Source of the DNA: Caulobacter vibrioides
GTDB taxonomy: Bacteria; Pseudomonadota; Alphaproteobacteria; Caulobacterales; Caulobacteraceae
Direction of reading: 5' to 3'
Length of the DNA: 64,000 nt
Assembly (NCBI RefSeq): GCF_002858865.1
Contig: NZ_PJRR01000012.1
Location: 62,001-126,000 of the forward strand
Part shown: positions 55,030-63,720 of the stretch, piece by piece
Layout of the letters: every line of letters begins with the position of its first letter
Position numbering within the stretch: the first letter of the stretch is position 1
Made by a program: the position numbers and the translations under genes
The notes under the pieces: generated by a model
Databases searched by the model: none
Seen by the model: only the letters and a program-made list of their open reading frames with translations
What the model was told of the DNA's origin: nothing

Positions 55030-55524
55030 ATGTCCTGTGACGCCGTCGCCTTTTCCGCCATGCTCTGGATGGCGTCGTTCAATCCGGGGCAGACGACCGG
55101 CCCCGCCCTCGCCGTCGCCCAAGCGCCCGCCGCGCCGGCGTCGGTCGCCGGCGAGCCGCTGTTCATCGACATCGTCAAGCGGGCGCGCCAACTCAAGGCG
55201 CAGACCGAGGCCTATCGCGCCCATCTGGCCAAGACCGACCAAGCCGCCGCCGCCTCGCCGCTGAAGGGCTTCGACGCCTTCGCCGGACGGATCGGTGACC
55301 TCGCAGCGCTCGACATGAAGGGCCACGTGACGCTGAAGGAGCGCGGCGCAGTCGACGACCTCAAGTGCATCCTGCGCGGCATCAGCCAGGACCTGCCCGA
55401 GAAGCTCACCGCCGTCCGCGCCGCCACCACGATCAAGGCGCAGGATCTGGCCCTGCGCGACATGGTCTATCTGCTGAACGACAATGTTGAGGTCATCACC
55501 GCACCGCCACAGCCGGCGGCCTAA
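55030..55524 (+). CDS. Hypothetical protein with a helical C-terminal domain
   Basis: A 164-residue protein. The N-terminus is hydrophobic (VAFSAMLWMASF), then Pro/Ala-rich (VAQAPAAPASVAG), perhaps a signal or anchor. A helical domain follows, with FIDIVKRARQLKAQTEAYRA, LKCILRGISQDLPEKLTA and DMVYLLNDNVEVI. gggag lies six bases upstream of the ATG; a TTG at 55015 is possible. No known domain. Divergent from pgi. Confidence 0.75.
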   Translation: MSCDAVAFSAMLWMASFNPGQTTGPALAVAQAPAAPASVAGEPLFIDIVKRARQLKAQTEAYRAHLAKTDQAAAASPLKGFDAFAGRIGDLAALDMKGHVTLKERGAVDDLKCILRGISQDLPEKLTAVRAATTIKAQDLALRDMVYLLNDNVEVITAPPQPAA

Positions 55525-55530
55525 GGGGCC

Positions 55531-56136
55531 TTAAGCGTCCTTGTACTTCACCGAGCATCCATAGGGCGTGACGAACGGCGTGGCGACCTTGCGGCCCGCC
55601 TTCAGATCGCCCAGCGCCGCGGCCACCAGGTTCTTGGAGCCCTGGATGTCCTCGACCTTGTTGGTCGGTTTGTCGTCGATCGCGCCCTCGTAGACCACCG
55701 CGCCGGTCTTATCGATGACGAACATGTGCGGCGTCGTCTTGGCCTTGTAGAGGGTGGCGACCTTGTTGTCGGCGTCGAGCAGGAGGGCCGTGGGCTTGGC
55801 GCCCCTAGCGTTCATCCAGGCCTTGGCGGCGGCGCCGTCGGCGAAATGGCCCTGCTTTCCGGGCGCGGACGAGGCGATCGTCAGCCAGACCACGCCGTCG
55901 GCGCGCGCGGCCTGCTGCAGGCCCTGCATGTTTCCGGAATAGTGCTTGCGAACATAGGGGCAGCCCTCATTTGTCCACTCGAGCACCACGGTCTTGCCCC
56001 GGAACTCCGAGAGCGACCGGGTCTTTCCGTCGGCGTCAATCGCCGTGAAGTCGGGCGCGGGGCGGGCATGGGCGACGGCGGGAACGAAGGCGGCCAACGG
56101 CAGGGCGGCGGCGACGAGGCGGCGCGTGATCGACAT
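55531..56136 (-). CDS. Periplasmic redoxin (AhpC/TSA-like)
   Basis: A 201-residue thioredoxin-fold protein with a Sec signal peptide (cleavage after AHA). The reactive Cys59 is in LEWTNEGCPYVRKHYSG; only one Cys sits in the active site, so it resembles a one-Cys redoxin rather than a CxxC thioredoxin. A cis-Pro region is in TTPHMFVIDKTGAVVYEG. Possibly a thiol peroxidase or a copper/thiol chaperone; substrate unknown. Convergent with the preceding gene. Confidence 0.85.
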   Translation of the reverse strand: MSITRRLVAAALPLAAFVPAVAHARPAPDFTAIDADGKTRSLSEFRGKTVVLEWTNEGCPYVRKHYSGNMQGLQQAARADGVVWLTIASSAPGKQGHFADGAAAKAWMNARGAKPTALLLDADNKVATLYKAKTTPHMFVIDKTGAVVYEGAIDDKPTNKVEDIQGSKNLVAAALGDLKAGRKVATPFVTPYGCSVKYKDA

Positions 56137-56288
56137 GTCGAGTCTCCAGCAGGAAAAACGGCGCTTAAGCTCTCACAAACCCGCGATCTGCGGAAGATTC
56201 GCAGTCGCAATCTTGTGGAGGGTCGAAACTTCGCCATACAGACTTGATCCACAGGCCCTGGCCGCCCAGAAGACCATCTCCAGCCTCC

Positions 56289-57035
56289 ATGTCCCAAGCG
56301 CCGATGTCCCGTTCGAGAACCGCCCCCGCCTTGATCGGCGTCGCCCTGCTGTTGAGCGCCTGCGCGACGCAGACCAGCACGACCGTCTTCGTGCCCGTGG
56401 TCACGCCGACGCCGCCCAGTTCGCTGACGCCGCAACCGATCATGCTGTTCAACCAGACCAAGGACGGCCGCAAGCTGTTCACGCTGGACGCTGAGTTCCC
56501 CTACTGCGACGTCGAGACCGGCAAGGTGATCGTGGTGCCGCGCTGGTACGTCACCGACTTCGCCAGCGTGCCTTGGTATGGCCAAGCCTTCATCGACCCC
56601 CAGGGCCCGACGGCGCGCGCGGCCATCATTCACGACTGGCTCTACACCATCGGTGAGCCGGGCAAGCGCGAGGAAGCCGACCAGATCTTCCTGCGGGCCA
56701 TGCTGAAGTATGGCGTTCAACCGTTCCAGGCCAATGTCGCGTTCAAGGCGGTGCGTCTGGGCGGCGAGAAGGGCTATGGCTTGCCGACCGACTGGCGCTT
56801 CATCGATCCCAAGCGTCAGGACTTCACCCAGCCGGCGCCCTTCGCCAAGCCGCGTGCGGGCATGGTGCGCTACCTGCCCAGGTGCCAGGGCTTCAACGCC
56901 CTGATCCAGACCGGTTGGCGCGCCTATCCGATCAAGACCGCGCCGGTGAACGTGCCGCCGCCGGTAGTGGTGACCAAGACCCCGCTGGACCAGGTCAAGG
57001 AAAAGCTCCCGTTCGGCGGCGACAAGAAGAGATAG
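56289..57035 (+). CDS. DUF1353 lipoprotein
   Basis: A 248-residue lipoprotein: signal with lipobox LLLSAC, lipidated Cys25. The DUF1353 domain contains LDAEFPYCDVETGKVIVVPR, TDFASVPWYGQAFIDPQGP and RAAIIHDWLYTIG. The HDWLY motif with His-Asp is the family hallmark. Function unknown; DUF1353 also occurs in phages. Start ATG at 56289; an ATG at 56304 is also possible. Followed by paired hairpins. Confidence 0.85.
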   Translation: MSQAPMSRSRTAPALIGVALLLSACATQTSTTVFVPVVTPTPPSSLTPQPIMLFNQTKDGRKLFTLDAEFPYCDVETGKVIVVPRWYVTDFASVPWYGQAFIDPQGPTARAAIIHDWLYTIGEPGKREEADQIFLRAMLKYGVQPFQANVAFKAVRLGGEKGYGLPTDWRFIDPKRQDFTQPAPFAKPRAGMVRYLPRCQGFNALIQTGWRAYPIKTAPVNVPPPVVVTKTPLDQVKEKLPFGGDKKR

Positions 57036-57040
57036 GGGCT

Positions 57041-57154
57041 AGAGCCCTTCAGCTTTAGATGGAATCATCTAAAGCGTTTGAAAGGGCTCTAAGTGTTTGA
57101 TTTTAGAGCCTGTTTATCTGGTTTAGATGGTTCCATCTAAACCAGACAGGCTCT
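57041..57154. terminator. Tandem 50-bp palindromes between convergent genes
   Basis: Two independent hairpins of 50 bases each occupy 57041-57090 (agagccctt...aagggctct with centre tttagatggaatcatctaaa) and 57105-57154 (agagcctg...caggctct with centre tttagatggttccatctaaa). They separate the DUF1353 and DsbD genes; the second touches the dsbD stop codon. A likely bidirectional terminator. Confidence 0.85.
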
Positions 57155-59309
57155 AGCTTCCCGCCTTCTCGATCGCCTCGATCACCATGCCCTCGGTCAG
57201 CAGCTGGGGCAGGATGACGGGCTCGCCGCCGTTCTTCGGATAGACGAGGTAGAGCGGCACGCCGACGCGGCCGAAGTCCGCGAGCGCCTTGGCGATGACC
57301 GGATCGCGATTGGTCCAGTCGGCCTTCAGCAGCACCGCGTTCTGGGCCTTGAAGGCCTCGGCGACCTTGGGACCGGAGAGCGCGACCTTCTCGTTGACTT
57401 GGCAGGTCACGCACCAGGCGGCGGTGAAGTCCACCAGGATCAGGCGGCCTTCGGCCTGCAGAGCCTGCACCTTCTCTGGCGACCAGGCCTCGGCCGTGAG
57501 GCCTGGACCGCTGGGCGTCGAGGCTTCGGCGGCGGCGGTCGTCGCAGGCGGCTTGGCCGCCACCGCCGCAGCGCCCGCAAGACCCAAGGCCAGAACAACC
57601 GCCAGAACGCCTGCGCCGCTGGTCAGGGCCCAGCCCCGGCCGGCGGCTCGCCGCGCCTGCGCCAGGCCGTAGAGCCACGCGCCGAACGCCGCCAGGATCC
57701 CCGCAGCCAAGATCTGGCCCAAGGCCATCGGCCCCGTCTGCTGGGCGAAGACCCAGACCAGCCACAGGGCCGCGCCGTACATCGGGAAGGCCAGACCCTT
57801 CTTCAGCACGTCCATCCAGCCACCGGGGCGCGGAAGCAGCTTCAACGCGCCGGGGATGAAGGTGACGGCCACGAACGGCGCGGCGAAGCCCAGCGCCAGG
57901 GCCAGGAAGACGCCCAAGGCGATCACCGGCGGCTGGGTCAGCGCATAGCCCAGCGCGCCGGCCATGAACGGCGCCGTGCACGGCGCCGCCACCACGACCG
58001 CGAGGGCGCCGGTGAAGAAGGCGCCGCCGACGCCGCCCTTCGCCGAGGCGCCGGCGCCGACGCCCTGAACGGACGTCCCGATCTCGAAGATGCCGGACAT
58101 GTTCAGAGCCACCAGCAGCATCAGCAGGGCCAGACCCGCGATCACCAGCGGCGATTGCAACTGGAAGCCCCAGCCCACCGCCGCGCCACCCGCGCGAACC
58201 GCCAGCAGGGCGCCGGCCAGGGCCAGGAAGGTGGCGACGACGCCGAGCAGGAAGGCCAGGCCCTGCAGTCGCGCCTTGGGCGCCTCGTGGGCGTGCCCCG
58301 CCAGGCTCGCGGCCTTCATGGACAGAACCGGGAAGACGCAGGGCATCAGGTTCAGGATCAGACCGCCCAAGAAGGCGAACAGCAACGCCCCGGCGAGACC
58401 GCCGGCCAGGGCGCCGCCGGGGGCGGCTTCCGCCGGCGGCGGCCCCAGGCCAGAGGCGCCCGCCAACGCTTCACCGGCGGTCGCGGTCACTTCCCAGGCC
58501 CCGGCCTTGGTCGCCAGAACGCCCACCAGCTCGGCCGGCGGCGTGCCACCACCGACAAAGTCATAACCGGGCTTCAAGGTGAGGGTCAGCCCCTCGGCGC
58601 CGCGCTCGATCGCCTGCTCGGCCGCATGTTCGATGACCTTCGACGAATAGGGGAAGAAGTAGGCGCCCGCCATGTCCGCGCCCTTCAGCGGACCGCCGGT
58701 CACGGCAAGCTTCAGGGCTTGCCCCTCCAGCTTGAAGACCGCCTTGAGACCGGCGGGCTTGGGCGCGTCGGCCAGCACCTTGCCGATCACCGCGCCCCAC
58801 TTGGGATCCGGCGCCGGCGTGCCGGCCACCACGGGCAGCAGCAGCGAGAGCTTGGCCTGTTCCGGAATACAGACCTGCTCGCACACCAGATAGAAGACGT
58901 CGGCGGTCAGGCTGAGGGTCGTGCCGGGCTGGGCGTTGGCGGCCGCCGTGATCGGCACCGGGATCAGCACCTCGCCCTTGTAGGCGTAGTCCAGCAACGG
59001 CCCCAGGCGGGTCTTCACGGGCGTTGGCCAGACCATGTCGCCGGCGCTCCAGCCTTCCGGCAGGGTCCAGGTGATCTTGGTCGGCTCGCCCGCGTCGCCC
59101 GGATTGCGCCAGTAGGTGTGCCAGCCGGGCGCGATCTTCTGGCGGAGCGCCACATAGATCGTGCCGCCCGGCGCAATCCCCGCCTCCTGGGCCACGAGCT
59201 CGGACTCGACATGGCCAGAGTTCACGACGGGACCCGCCAGGGCATGTCCGCCAAGCATGGCCCCCATCACCAGGGCTTGCAGGGCGAGAACGGCTTTCTT
59301 CAGGAACAT
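57153..59309 (-). CDS. dsbD: Thiol:disulfide interchange protein DsbD/ScsB family
   Basis: A 718-residue inner-membrane protein that carries reducing equivalents to the periplasm. The signal peptide is followed by an N-terminal domain with HTYWRNPGDAGEPTKITWTL (ScsB/DsbD-beta-like). A Cys pair in YLVCEQVCIPEQAK is also present. The central transmembrane domain has PCVFPVLSMKA and APCTAPFMAGALG, the redox Cys of the membrane core. The C-terminal thioredoxin domain has FTAAWCVTCQVNEKVAL (CVTC). The long N-domain points to the ScsB branch. Confidence 0.92.
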   Translation of the reverse strand: MFLKKAVLALQALVMGAMLGGHALAGPVVNSGHVESELVAQEAGIAPGGTIYVALRQKIAPGWHTYWRNPGDAGEPTKITWTLPEGWSAGDMVWPTPVKTRLGPLLDYAYKGEVLIPVPITAAANAQPGTTLSLTADVFYLVCEQVCIPEQAKLSLLLPVVAGTPAPDPKWGAVIGKVLADAPKPAGLKAVFKLEGQALKLAVTGGPLKGADMAGAYFFPYSSKVIEHAAEQAIERGAEGLTLTLKPGYDFVGGGTPPAELVGVLATKAGAWEVTATAGEALAGASGLGPPPAEAAPGGALAGGLAGALLFAFLGGLILNLMPCVFPVLSMKAASLAGHAHEAPKARLQGLAFLLGVVATFLALAGALLAVRAGGAAVGWGFQLQSPLVIAGLALLMLLVALNMSGIFEIGTSVQGVGAGASAKGGVGGAFFTGALAVVVAAPCTAPFMAGALGYALTQPPVIALGVFLALALGFAAPFVAVTFIPGALKLLPRPGGWMDVLKKGLAFPMYGAALWLVWVFAQQTGPMALGQILAAGILAAFGAWLYGLAQARRAAGRGWALTSGAGVLAVVLALGLAGAAAVAAKPPATTAAAEASTPSGPGLTAEAWSPEKVQALQAEGRLILVDFTAAWCVTCQVNEKVALSGPKVAEAFKAQNAVLLKADWTNRDPVIAKALADFGRVGVPLYLVYPKNGGEPVILPQLLTEGMVIEAIEKAGS

Positions 59310-59423
59310 GCGCGGGCCCGGACACGGAAAAGAACGTCACGGTACACATGGACCGCCAGCCCGCTCTCGACAATGGCCAAGCCCCAACGGACAGTTGGTC
59401 TAGGAATCATCCTGGAGACGCCC

Positions 59424-59816
59424 ATGCCCGCCGCCTTCGACGATATCGAGATCGGTCAGGTCGTTTCGCTGGGCACACGCGCGGTCGACGCCAAGGCCCT
59501 GGACGCCTTCATCGCCGCCTTCTCGCCGGGCTGGCCGGTCGACAGCGGGGCGCCGGACGCCATGATCTTCGCGATCTGGACCCGGCTGGATTCCGAAGCC
59601 AGCGCGGCCTGGCCGCAGACCAAGCGCCTGGGCGTCGACGCCCTGCGCTGGATGCGCAATCCGCCGGTCGGCGAGCTTCTGCGCGGCCGCATGACGGTGA
59701 TGGGCAAGGACCCGGTCGGCGAGGGCAAGGGTATCGTCATCGCCCAGCACGACCTCCTCGACGAGGCCGGCCGCCTGGTCTTCTCGTGCCTGACGCGCAG
59801 CATTTTCGCGCGCTAA
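59424..59816 (+). CDS. Hypothetical protein, hotdog-fold-like
   Basis: The 130-residue protein begins MPAAFDDIEIGQVVSLGTRA, the pattern of MaoC/hotdog-fold proteins (FDDIEIGQ), with ALDAFIAAFSP and GRMTVMGKDPVGEGKGIVIA and QHDLLDEAGRLVFSCLTRS as the later strands. The typical MaoC catalytic Asp/His pair is not evident, so it is a hotdog-like protein of unknown activity. ctggag lies upstream of the ATG. The much longer frame upstream overlapping dsbD is spurious. Confidence 0.75.
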   Translation: MPAAFDDIEIGQVVSLGTRAVDAKALDAFIAAFSPGWPVDSGAPDAMIFAIWTRLDSEASAAWPQTKRLGVDALRWMRNPPVGELLRGRMTVMGKDPVGEGKGIVIAQHDLLDEAGRLVFSCLTRSIFAR

Positions 59817-59831
59817 ACCGGCCAAAGAAAA

Positions 59832-59858
59832 AGGGCGACGGGTCCAGCCCGCCGCCCT
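59832..59858. terminator. Bidirectional terminator
   Basis: agggcg-a-cggg-tccag-cccg-c-cgccct forms a ten-base-pair hairpin. A purine stretch aaagaaa lies on the left, so minus-strand transcripts end in a U-rich run, and plus-strand transcripts end with cttcgattt. It lies between the hotdog-like gene and SapC (convergent). Confidence 0.75.
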
Positions 59859-59883
59859 CTTCGATTTCAGCTGACGCTGAACC

Positions 59884-60672
59884 TTAGTTCAGGTTCGCGG
59901 CTTCAGCCTGCTTCATCATCGTCTTGTTGATCAGGCGGTCCCAGCCGAGCAGCGAAACGAGGTGCGCGTAGATCTGAGCCAGGGCGCCGTTCTCTTGCAG
60001 CTCTTTCAGCTTCTCAGCCGACAGGCCGTTCAGCTTCTCTTCCGAGACACCGAAATACTCGGCGACGGTGACGGGTTCGCCCACCGGAGCGCCGACTTCG
60101 TCGGTCGGCTGGAAGGTGGCCTTCTTCAGCTCGAACAGGTCGTTGTCCTTCAGGATCTGGACGAACGAGTCGGTGCGGCGACGCTCGACCTCGAAGTCGT
60201 CGCAGAACTTGATGCAGTTCTGGGTGTATTCGGTGGGCTCGCCCTTGGCGTCGAACAGCGGGGTCTGGCCCTGCTCGCTCAGCAGATCGCTGCCGCGATC
60301 GATGCAGACGATCAGGCGGTCCTGCGTGTCGTCGTTGGCCAGCACGAACGGATAGCGGCGGATATAGGCCGGGATGTAGACGTTGGCTTCGATCGAGCCA
60401 TCGGCGCCGATGAACAGGTTTTCTTGCTGGTTCAGGCCCATCACGGCCAGCGGCACCCGGTCGTCACCGGCGAAGATCACCGGGAAGGTCAGGGCGGCGG
60501 GGGCGAATTCCGAGACGGTCAGCGGCACGGCGGTGCCGGCGGCGGCGAACGCGTACGGCTTGTCCTTGTGGACCAGCGCCAGCTTGGCGTGCTGCTCGCG
60601 GTTCAGCGGCTCGGGCGCGTTGTAGAACAGGACGTTTCCGGTGATTTCGCCGGCGGACTGGGTCGTTGTCAT
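59884..60672 (-). CDS. SapC family protein
   Basis: A 262-residue protein of the SapC family (named after a Campylobacter S-layer cluster gene). Characteristic segments are FYNAPEPLNREQHAKLALVH, LGDDRVPLAVMGLNQQENLF-like (here AGDDRVPLAVMGLNQQENLF), YIPAYIRRYPFVLANDD and the late LSAEKLKELQENGALAQIYA with a C-terminal helix. No signal peptide. Its biochemical role is unknown; in alphaproteobacteria it is often near TonB receptors, as here. gagct lies upstream of the ATG. Confidence 0.88.
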   Translation of the reverse strand: MTTTQSAGEITGNVLFYNAPEPLNREQHAKLALVHKDKPYAFAAAGTAVPLTVSEFAPAALTFPVIFAGDDRVPLAVMGLNQQENLFIGADGSIEANVYIPAYIRRYPFVLANDDTQDRLIVCIDRGSDLLSEQGQTPLFDAKGEPTEYTQNCIKFCDDFEVERRRTDSFVQILKDNDLFELKKATFQPTDEVGAPVGEPVTVAEYFGVSEEKLNGLSAEKLKELQENGALAQIYAHLVSLLGWDRLINKTMMKQAEAANLN

Positions 60673-60980
60673 GAAGAGCTCTACGACAAAAAAATTGGAA
60701 ACGGACGCTCGAACACTTCGAAGACGACCGCAAAGGCTCGCGGTTCTAGCCGATCCCGCCGCATGCGGCAATCTGGCCACCGTTACAGGCGAATCCGGGG
60801 CCCGGGGGAGGATCCGGGCCCCGGCGCTGGGCAAGCCCGCAGGGGGGCTGAGCGTGCTTGCCTGCGGCCGACGCAAGAGTCTGCGCCGAACGGTTGGACA
60901 CTGTCCGTTGAATACGCAGACCCTGATCTCTAGGCCGGGAGCATCATCCGACAGCCGCACGGCGGCTGTCGGTGAGGCGT
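60673..60980. other. Gene-free stretch between sapC and the ZnuD-like receptor
   Basis: It contains two strong hairpins: ccggggcccgg-gggaggat-ccgggccccgg (60795-60824) and ccgacagccgc-acg-gcggctgtcgg (60948-60972). The second lies nine bases beyond the receptor stop codon and is the likely transcript end for that gene. aaaaaaa and an AT-richer patch near 60680 may belong to the sapC promoter. No other gene is seen. Confidence 0.65.
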
Positions 60981-63044
60981 CTAGAAGCGCAGCGCGATCC
61001 CGGCGCGAACTTGGCGGCCCGGCGACGGCGCGATGTCCTTCAGGAAGGAGACATGCTCGCGCACTTCCTCATTCGTCAGGTTGCGGCCATCGAGGAACAG
61101 GCGCACGCGCGCACTACCGGCCGGCTTCCAGGCCAGGGTGGCGTTGAGCACCGTGTAGCCGTCGGTGGGCAGCTCCATCTGCGCGACGCGCTCCTGGCCA
61201 CCGGTGCGGCGCACCTCCACATCGCCCGACCACATCGGCGCTTGGTAAGACGCCTTGAGCGAGACCGAGTAGGGCGGGATCCGGGCGGGCGGTCCAAGGT
61301 CGGACGAGCCCCGGACGAAGTCCGCGCCCGCATGCAGGTTCACCGACCGCTGGCCATCGGTCCAGACGCGATAGGCGAGCTCGGCTTCGAACCCGCGGAA
61401 TTCAGCATCGGTCTGAACGTAGCGATAGACGGCCAGACCATCTTCCTCGTCACCGGTGGGGCGCAGATCGATGAAACCGTCGTAGCGCGCGATATAGAGA
61501 TGCAGATCGCCCGAAACGCGCTCGCCGCCGTAATGCAGCGTCGCCTCCAGGGACGTGGCGGTCTCCTCCTTCAGATCGGCGTCGCCGATCTCGAACCCAC
61601 GCGTCGCCGCGTGGGGCCCTTCGGCGAACAGCTCCGACTCGGTGGGCGCGCGGCTGGAGCGCGACAGCGCCAGGCCCACGAAGCTCTCGGTGGTCGGCCG
61701 CCAGAAGGCGCCGACCGAGCCCGACAGGTTGGTGAAGTCAGCCTTGCCCTTCAGGCTATCGAGTTCGCGGGTATCGATCCGCAGACCGCCCTCGTAGCCG
61801 TAACCGTCAAGCTCGAGGCGTTGCTGGGTGAACGCGCCGAACTCGGTGATCTTGGTCTTGGGCACATAGGCCTCGTCGCCGATGGCGTCGAAGTTGCGGC
61901 GTAGAGCCTGGACGCCCACAGCGCCCTTCCACCCGCCACGCTCGGTCTGAACCAGCTCGAGGCGGCCCTCATAGCCATCCGAGGTGAACTTGGTGCCGAC
62001 CGCGTCACCCTCAAACTCGGTGTGGGTGTAGTCCGCGTGGCCGCCCGAGAAGCGCACCTTGGCGAAGGGGCCCAGATCGGCGTCGTACTCGCCACGCAGG
62101 TCAATACGCGTCTGCTTCAGACCGATGGTGACCGCACTTTCCTCCTCGTGCCCGGCCTCCGCCTCGCCCTCATGCTCATGGGCGTGGCCCGGAACGCCAT
62201 AGGTGGAGTCCGTGCGCTTGATCGACATGCCGACAAAGCCCTTGTCGCCGACATAGGAGAGGCCTGCGCCGAACGTTTCCAGATCGACCGCGCTGTTCTC
62301 AAGGCGACCCGCGCCACCTTCGGCCGTCTCGCCCTCGAGGGCCAACTGACGGGCGGACTCCGGATAGACCGGGATCTTGTAGTCCTTGCTCTCGCGCTTC
62401 AGGGCGTCGAGCGTCAGGACCATCGGCCCGACCGTGGCGTGGACGGCGCCCGACAGCGCGTAGCTGTCGTCACCGGTCCCGCGCGAGGCGAGCAGGCGAC
62501 CGCTCATGCCGTCGGTCGGCTGCTGGGTGGCGATCCGATCATCAATGATGTTGACCACGCCGCCGATCGCCGAGCCGCCATAGGCCAGCGCGGCCGGACC
62601 GCGCAGCACTTCGATCCGCTCGGCTTCGCCGGGATCGGTGGCGACCTGGTGGTCGGGCGACAGCGCGCTGGCGTCGATCTGGCCCACGCCGTTGGTCAGG
62701 ACCTGGACACGCGGCCCCGCCAGACCGCGAACCACCGGCCGGCTGGCGCCCGCGCCGAACGTCGTCGAACGCACGCCCGGCAGACCGGCCAGGGCGTCGC
62801 CCAGCCCCTTGGGGGCCGCCAGATCCAGGTCGGTACGATCCAGCACGGCGACGCTGGCGGTGAGCGCATCAGCCGAGACCCCGTAGGGTGCGGCGGTGAC
62901 GATGACCTTCGAGACCTCGGCGTCTTGCGCCGAAGCGGGCGGCGCGGCGGCGTCCTTGGCGTGAGCGGCGGTGGCGGCGGCGAGCACAAGGAGGCTCGCG
63001 GCGGAGAGGGCGACGCGACGGATCATGTTGGGTCCTGAAACCAC
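60981..63044 (-). CDS. TonB-dependent outer membrane receptor, ZnuD-like zinc importer
   Basis: A 687-residue outer-membrane receptor. The signal peptide ends ATAAHAKD. Plug domain motifs are DRTDLDLAAPKGLGDALAG, RGLAGPRVQVLTNG and RIEVLRGPAALAYGGSAIGG. Near residue 275 an extracellular loop carries a His/Glu-rich stretch GHAHEHEGEAEAGHEEE, as in the zinc receptor ZnuD of Neisseria. The barrel ends in Phe (GIALRF). A Zur-type box lies upstream (63092-63106). It probably imports zinc when zinc is scarce; the Caulobacter name ZnuK may apply (recollection). Confidence 0.92.
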   Translation of the reverse strand: MVSGPNMIRRVALSAASLLVLAAATAAHAKDAAAPPASAQDAEVSKVIVTAAPYGVSADALTASVAVLDRTDLDLAAPKGLGDALAGLPGVRSTTFGAGASRPVVRGLAGPRVQVLTNGVGQIDASALSPDHQVATDPGEAERIEVLRGPAALAYGGSAIGGVVNIIDDRIATQQPTDGMSGRLLASRGTGDDSYALSGAVHATVGPMVLTLDALKRESKDYKIPVYPESARQLALEGETAEGGAGRLENSAVDLETFGAGLSYVGDKGFVGMSIKRTDSTYGVPGHAHEHEGEAEAGHEEESAVTIGLKQTRIDLRGEYDADLGPFAKVRFSGGHADYTHTEFEGDAVGTKFTSDGYEGRLELVQTERGGWKGAVGVQALRRNFDAIGDEAYVPKTKITEFGAFTQQRLELDGYGYEGGLRIDTRELDSLKGKADFTNLSGSVGAFWRPTTESFVGLALSRSSRAPTESELFAEGPHAATRGFEIGDADLKEETATSLEATLHYGGERVSGDLHLYIARYDGFIDLRPTGDEEDGLAVYRYVQTDAEFRGFEAELAYRVWTDGQRSVNLHAGADFVRGSSDLGPPARIPPYSVSLKASYQAPMWSGDVEVRRTGGQERVAQMELPTDGYTVLNATLAWKPAGSARVRLFLDGRNLTNEEVREHVSFLKDIAPSPGRQVRAGIALRF

Positions 63045-63086
63045 GAGATGCGCGGTCGGGGGAGCGACCGCCTAGAGACTGCTAGG

Positions 63087-63109
63087 GAAACTGTTATGAA
63101 ATAACATAT
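63087..63109. promoter_or_regulatory. Zur box upstream of the ZnuD-like receptor
   Basis: The core tgttat-gaa-ataaca (63092-63106) is a perfect inverted repeat, within gaaactgttatgaaataaca (63087-63106). This matches the established proteobacterial Zur operator pattern GAAATGTTAT-N-ATAACATTTC closely. It is 48 bases before the receptor's start codon. Confidence 0.85.
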
Positions 63110-63171
63110 CTTCCCGTCAATCCGCTTTCACTTCGCGGGAGAACTTCTTGTCGGTCCGTGGGCGGATAGCC

Positions 63172-63720
63172 TCAGTCGCCGTCGCGACCGACTTGAGGAT
63201 GCGCCACGAACGTCACATGAGGCCGCAGTGGATCGCCCTCCGCCAATCTGGGATGCAGGAAATCGCGCGCCGGCGCGGGCGTCATGCCGATCCGGCGCAT
63301 CACGGCCTGGGACGCGAGGTTGGTTCGGGCCGTGAAGGCGATGATCTCCGGCCGCTTCAAGACCCCGAAGCCATGCGCAAGCGCCGCTCCGGCGGCTTCG
63401 GTGGCGTAGCCCTGTCCCCAAACCTCGGGCAGAAAGCGCCAACCGATCTCGGTCGTGTCGGGCATGTTCATCGCGGGCGGGACCCGCCAGACGCCGGTCA
63501 TGCCGACAAGGCGGACGTCCGCCTTGCGCTCGACCACCCAGAAGCCGAAGCCATGCTGGGCCTCGTGGGCCATAACCCGATCGACGAAGGCGTCACTTTC
63601 GGCGCGCGAACGCACCCCGCCCAGCCAAGCGCCCACTTCGGGCCGAGCGTTCAGGTCGGCGATCGCGTCCCGATCGGCGTCGACCGCCGGGCGCAACACC
63701 AGGCGGTCGGTCTCGATCAT
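63172..63720 (-). CDS. GNAT family N-acetyltransferase (RimJ/RimL type)
   Basis: A 182-residue GNAT acetyltransferase. ETDRLVLRPAVDADRDAIAD at the N-terminus is the RimJ/RimL-type signature. The acetyl-CoA-binding motif A is EVWGQGYATEAAGAALAHGF, and ARTNLASQAVMRRIGM follows. Substrate unknown. Its ATG overlaps the stop codon of the upstream amidase gene (TCAT on the plus strand), so they are co-transcribed. Confidence 0.9.
   Translation of the reverse strand: MIETDRLVLRPAVDADRDAIADLNARPEVGAWLGGVRSRAESDAFVDRVMAHEAQHGFGFWVVERKADVRLVGMTGVWRVPPAMNMPDTTEIGWRFLPEVWGQGYATEAAGAALAHGFGVLKRPEIIAFTARTNLASQAVMRRIGMTPAPARDFLHPRLAEGDPLRPHVTFVAHPQVGRDGD

Noticed and set aside
57399-59423. Upstream extension of the hotdog-like gene across dsbD
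   Set aside because: Opposite-strand shadow of dsbD. The ATG at 59424 has its own ctggag site and the protein similarity begins there.
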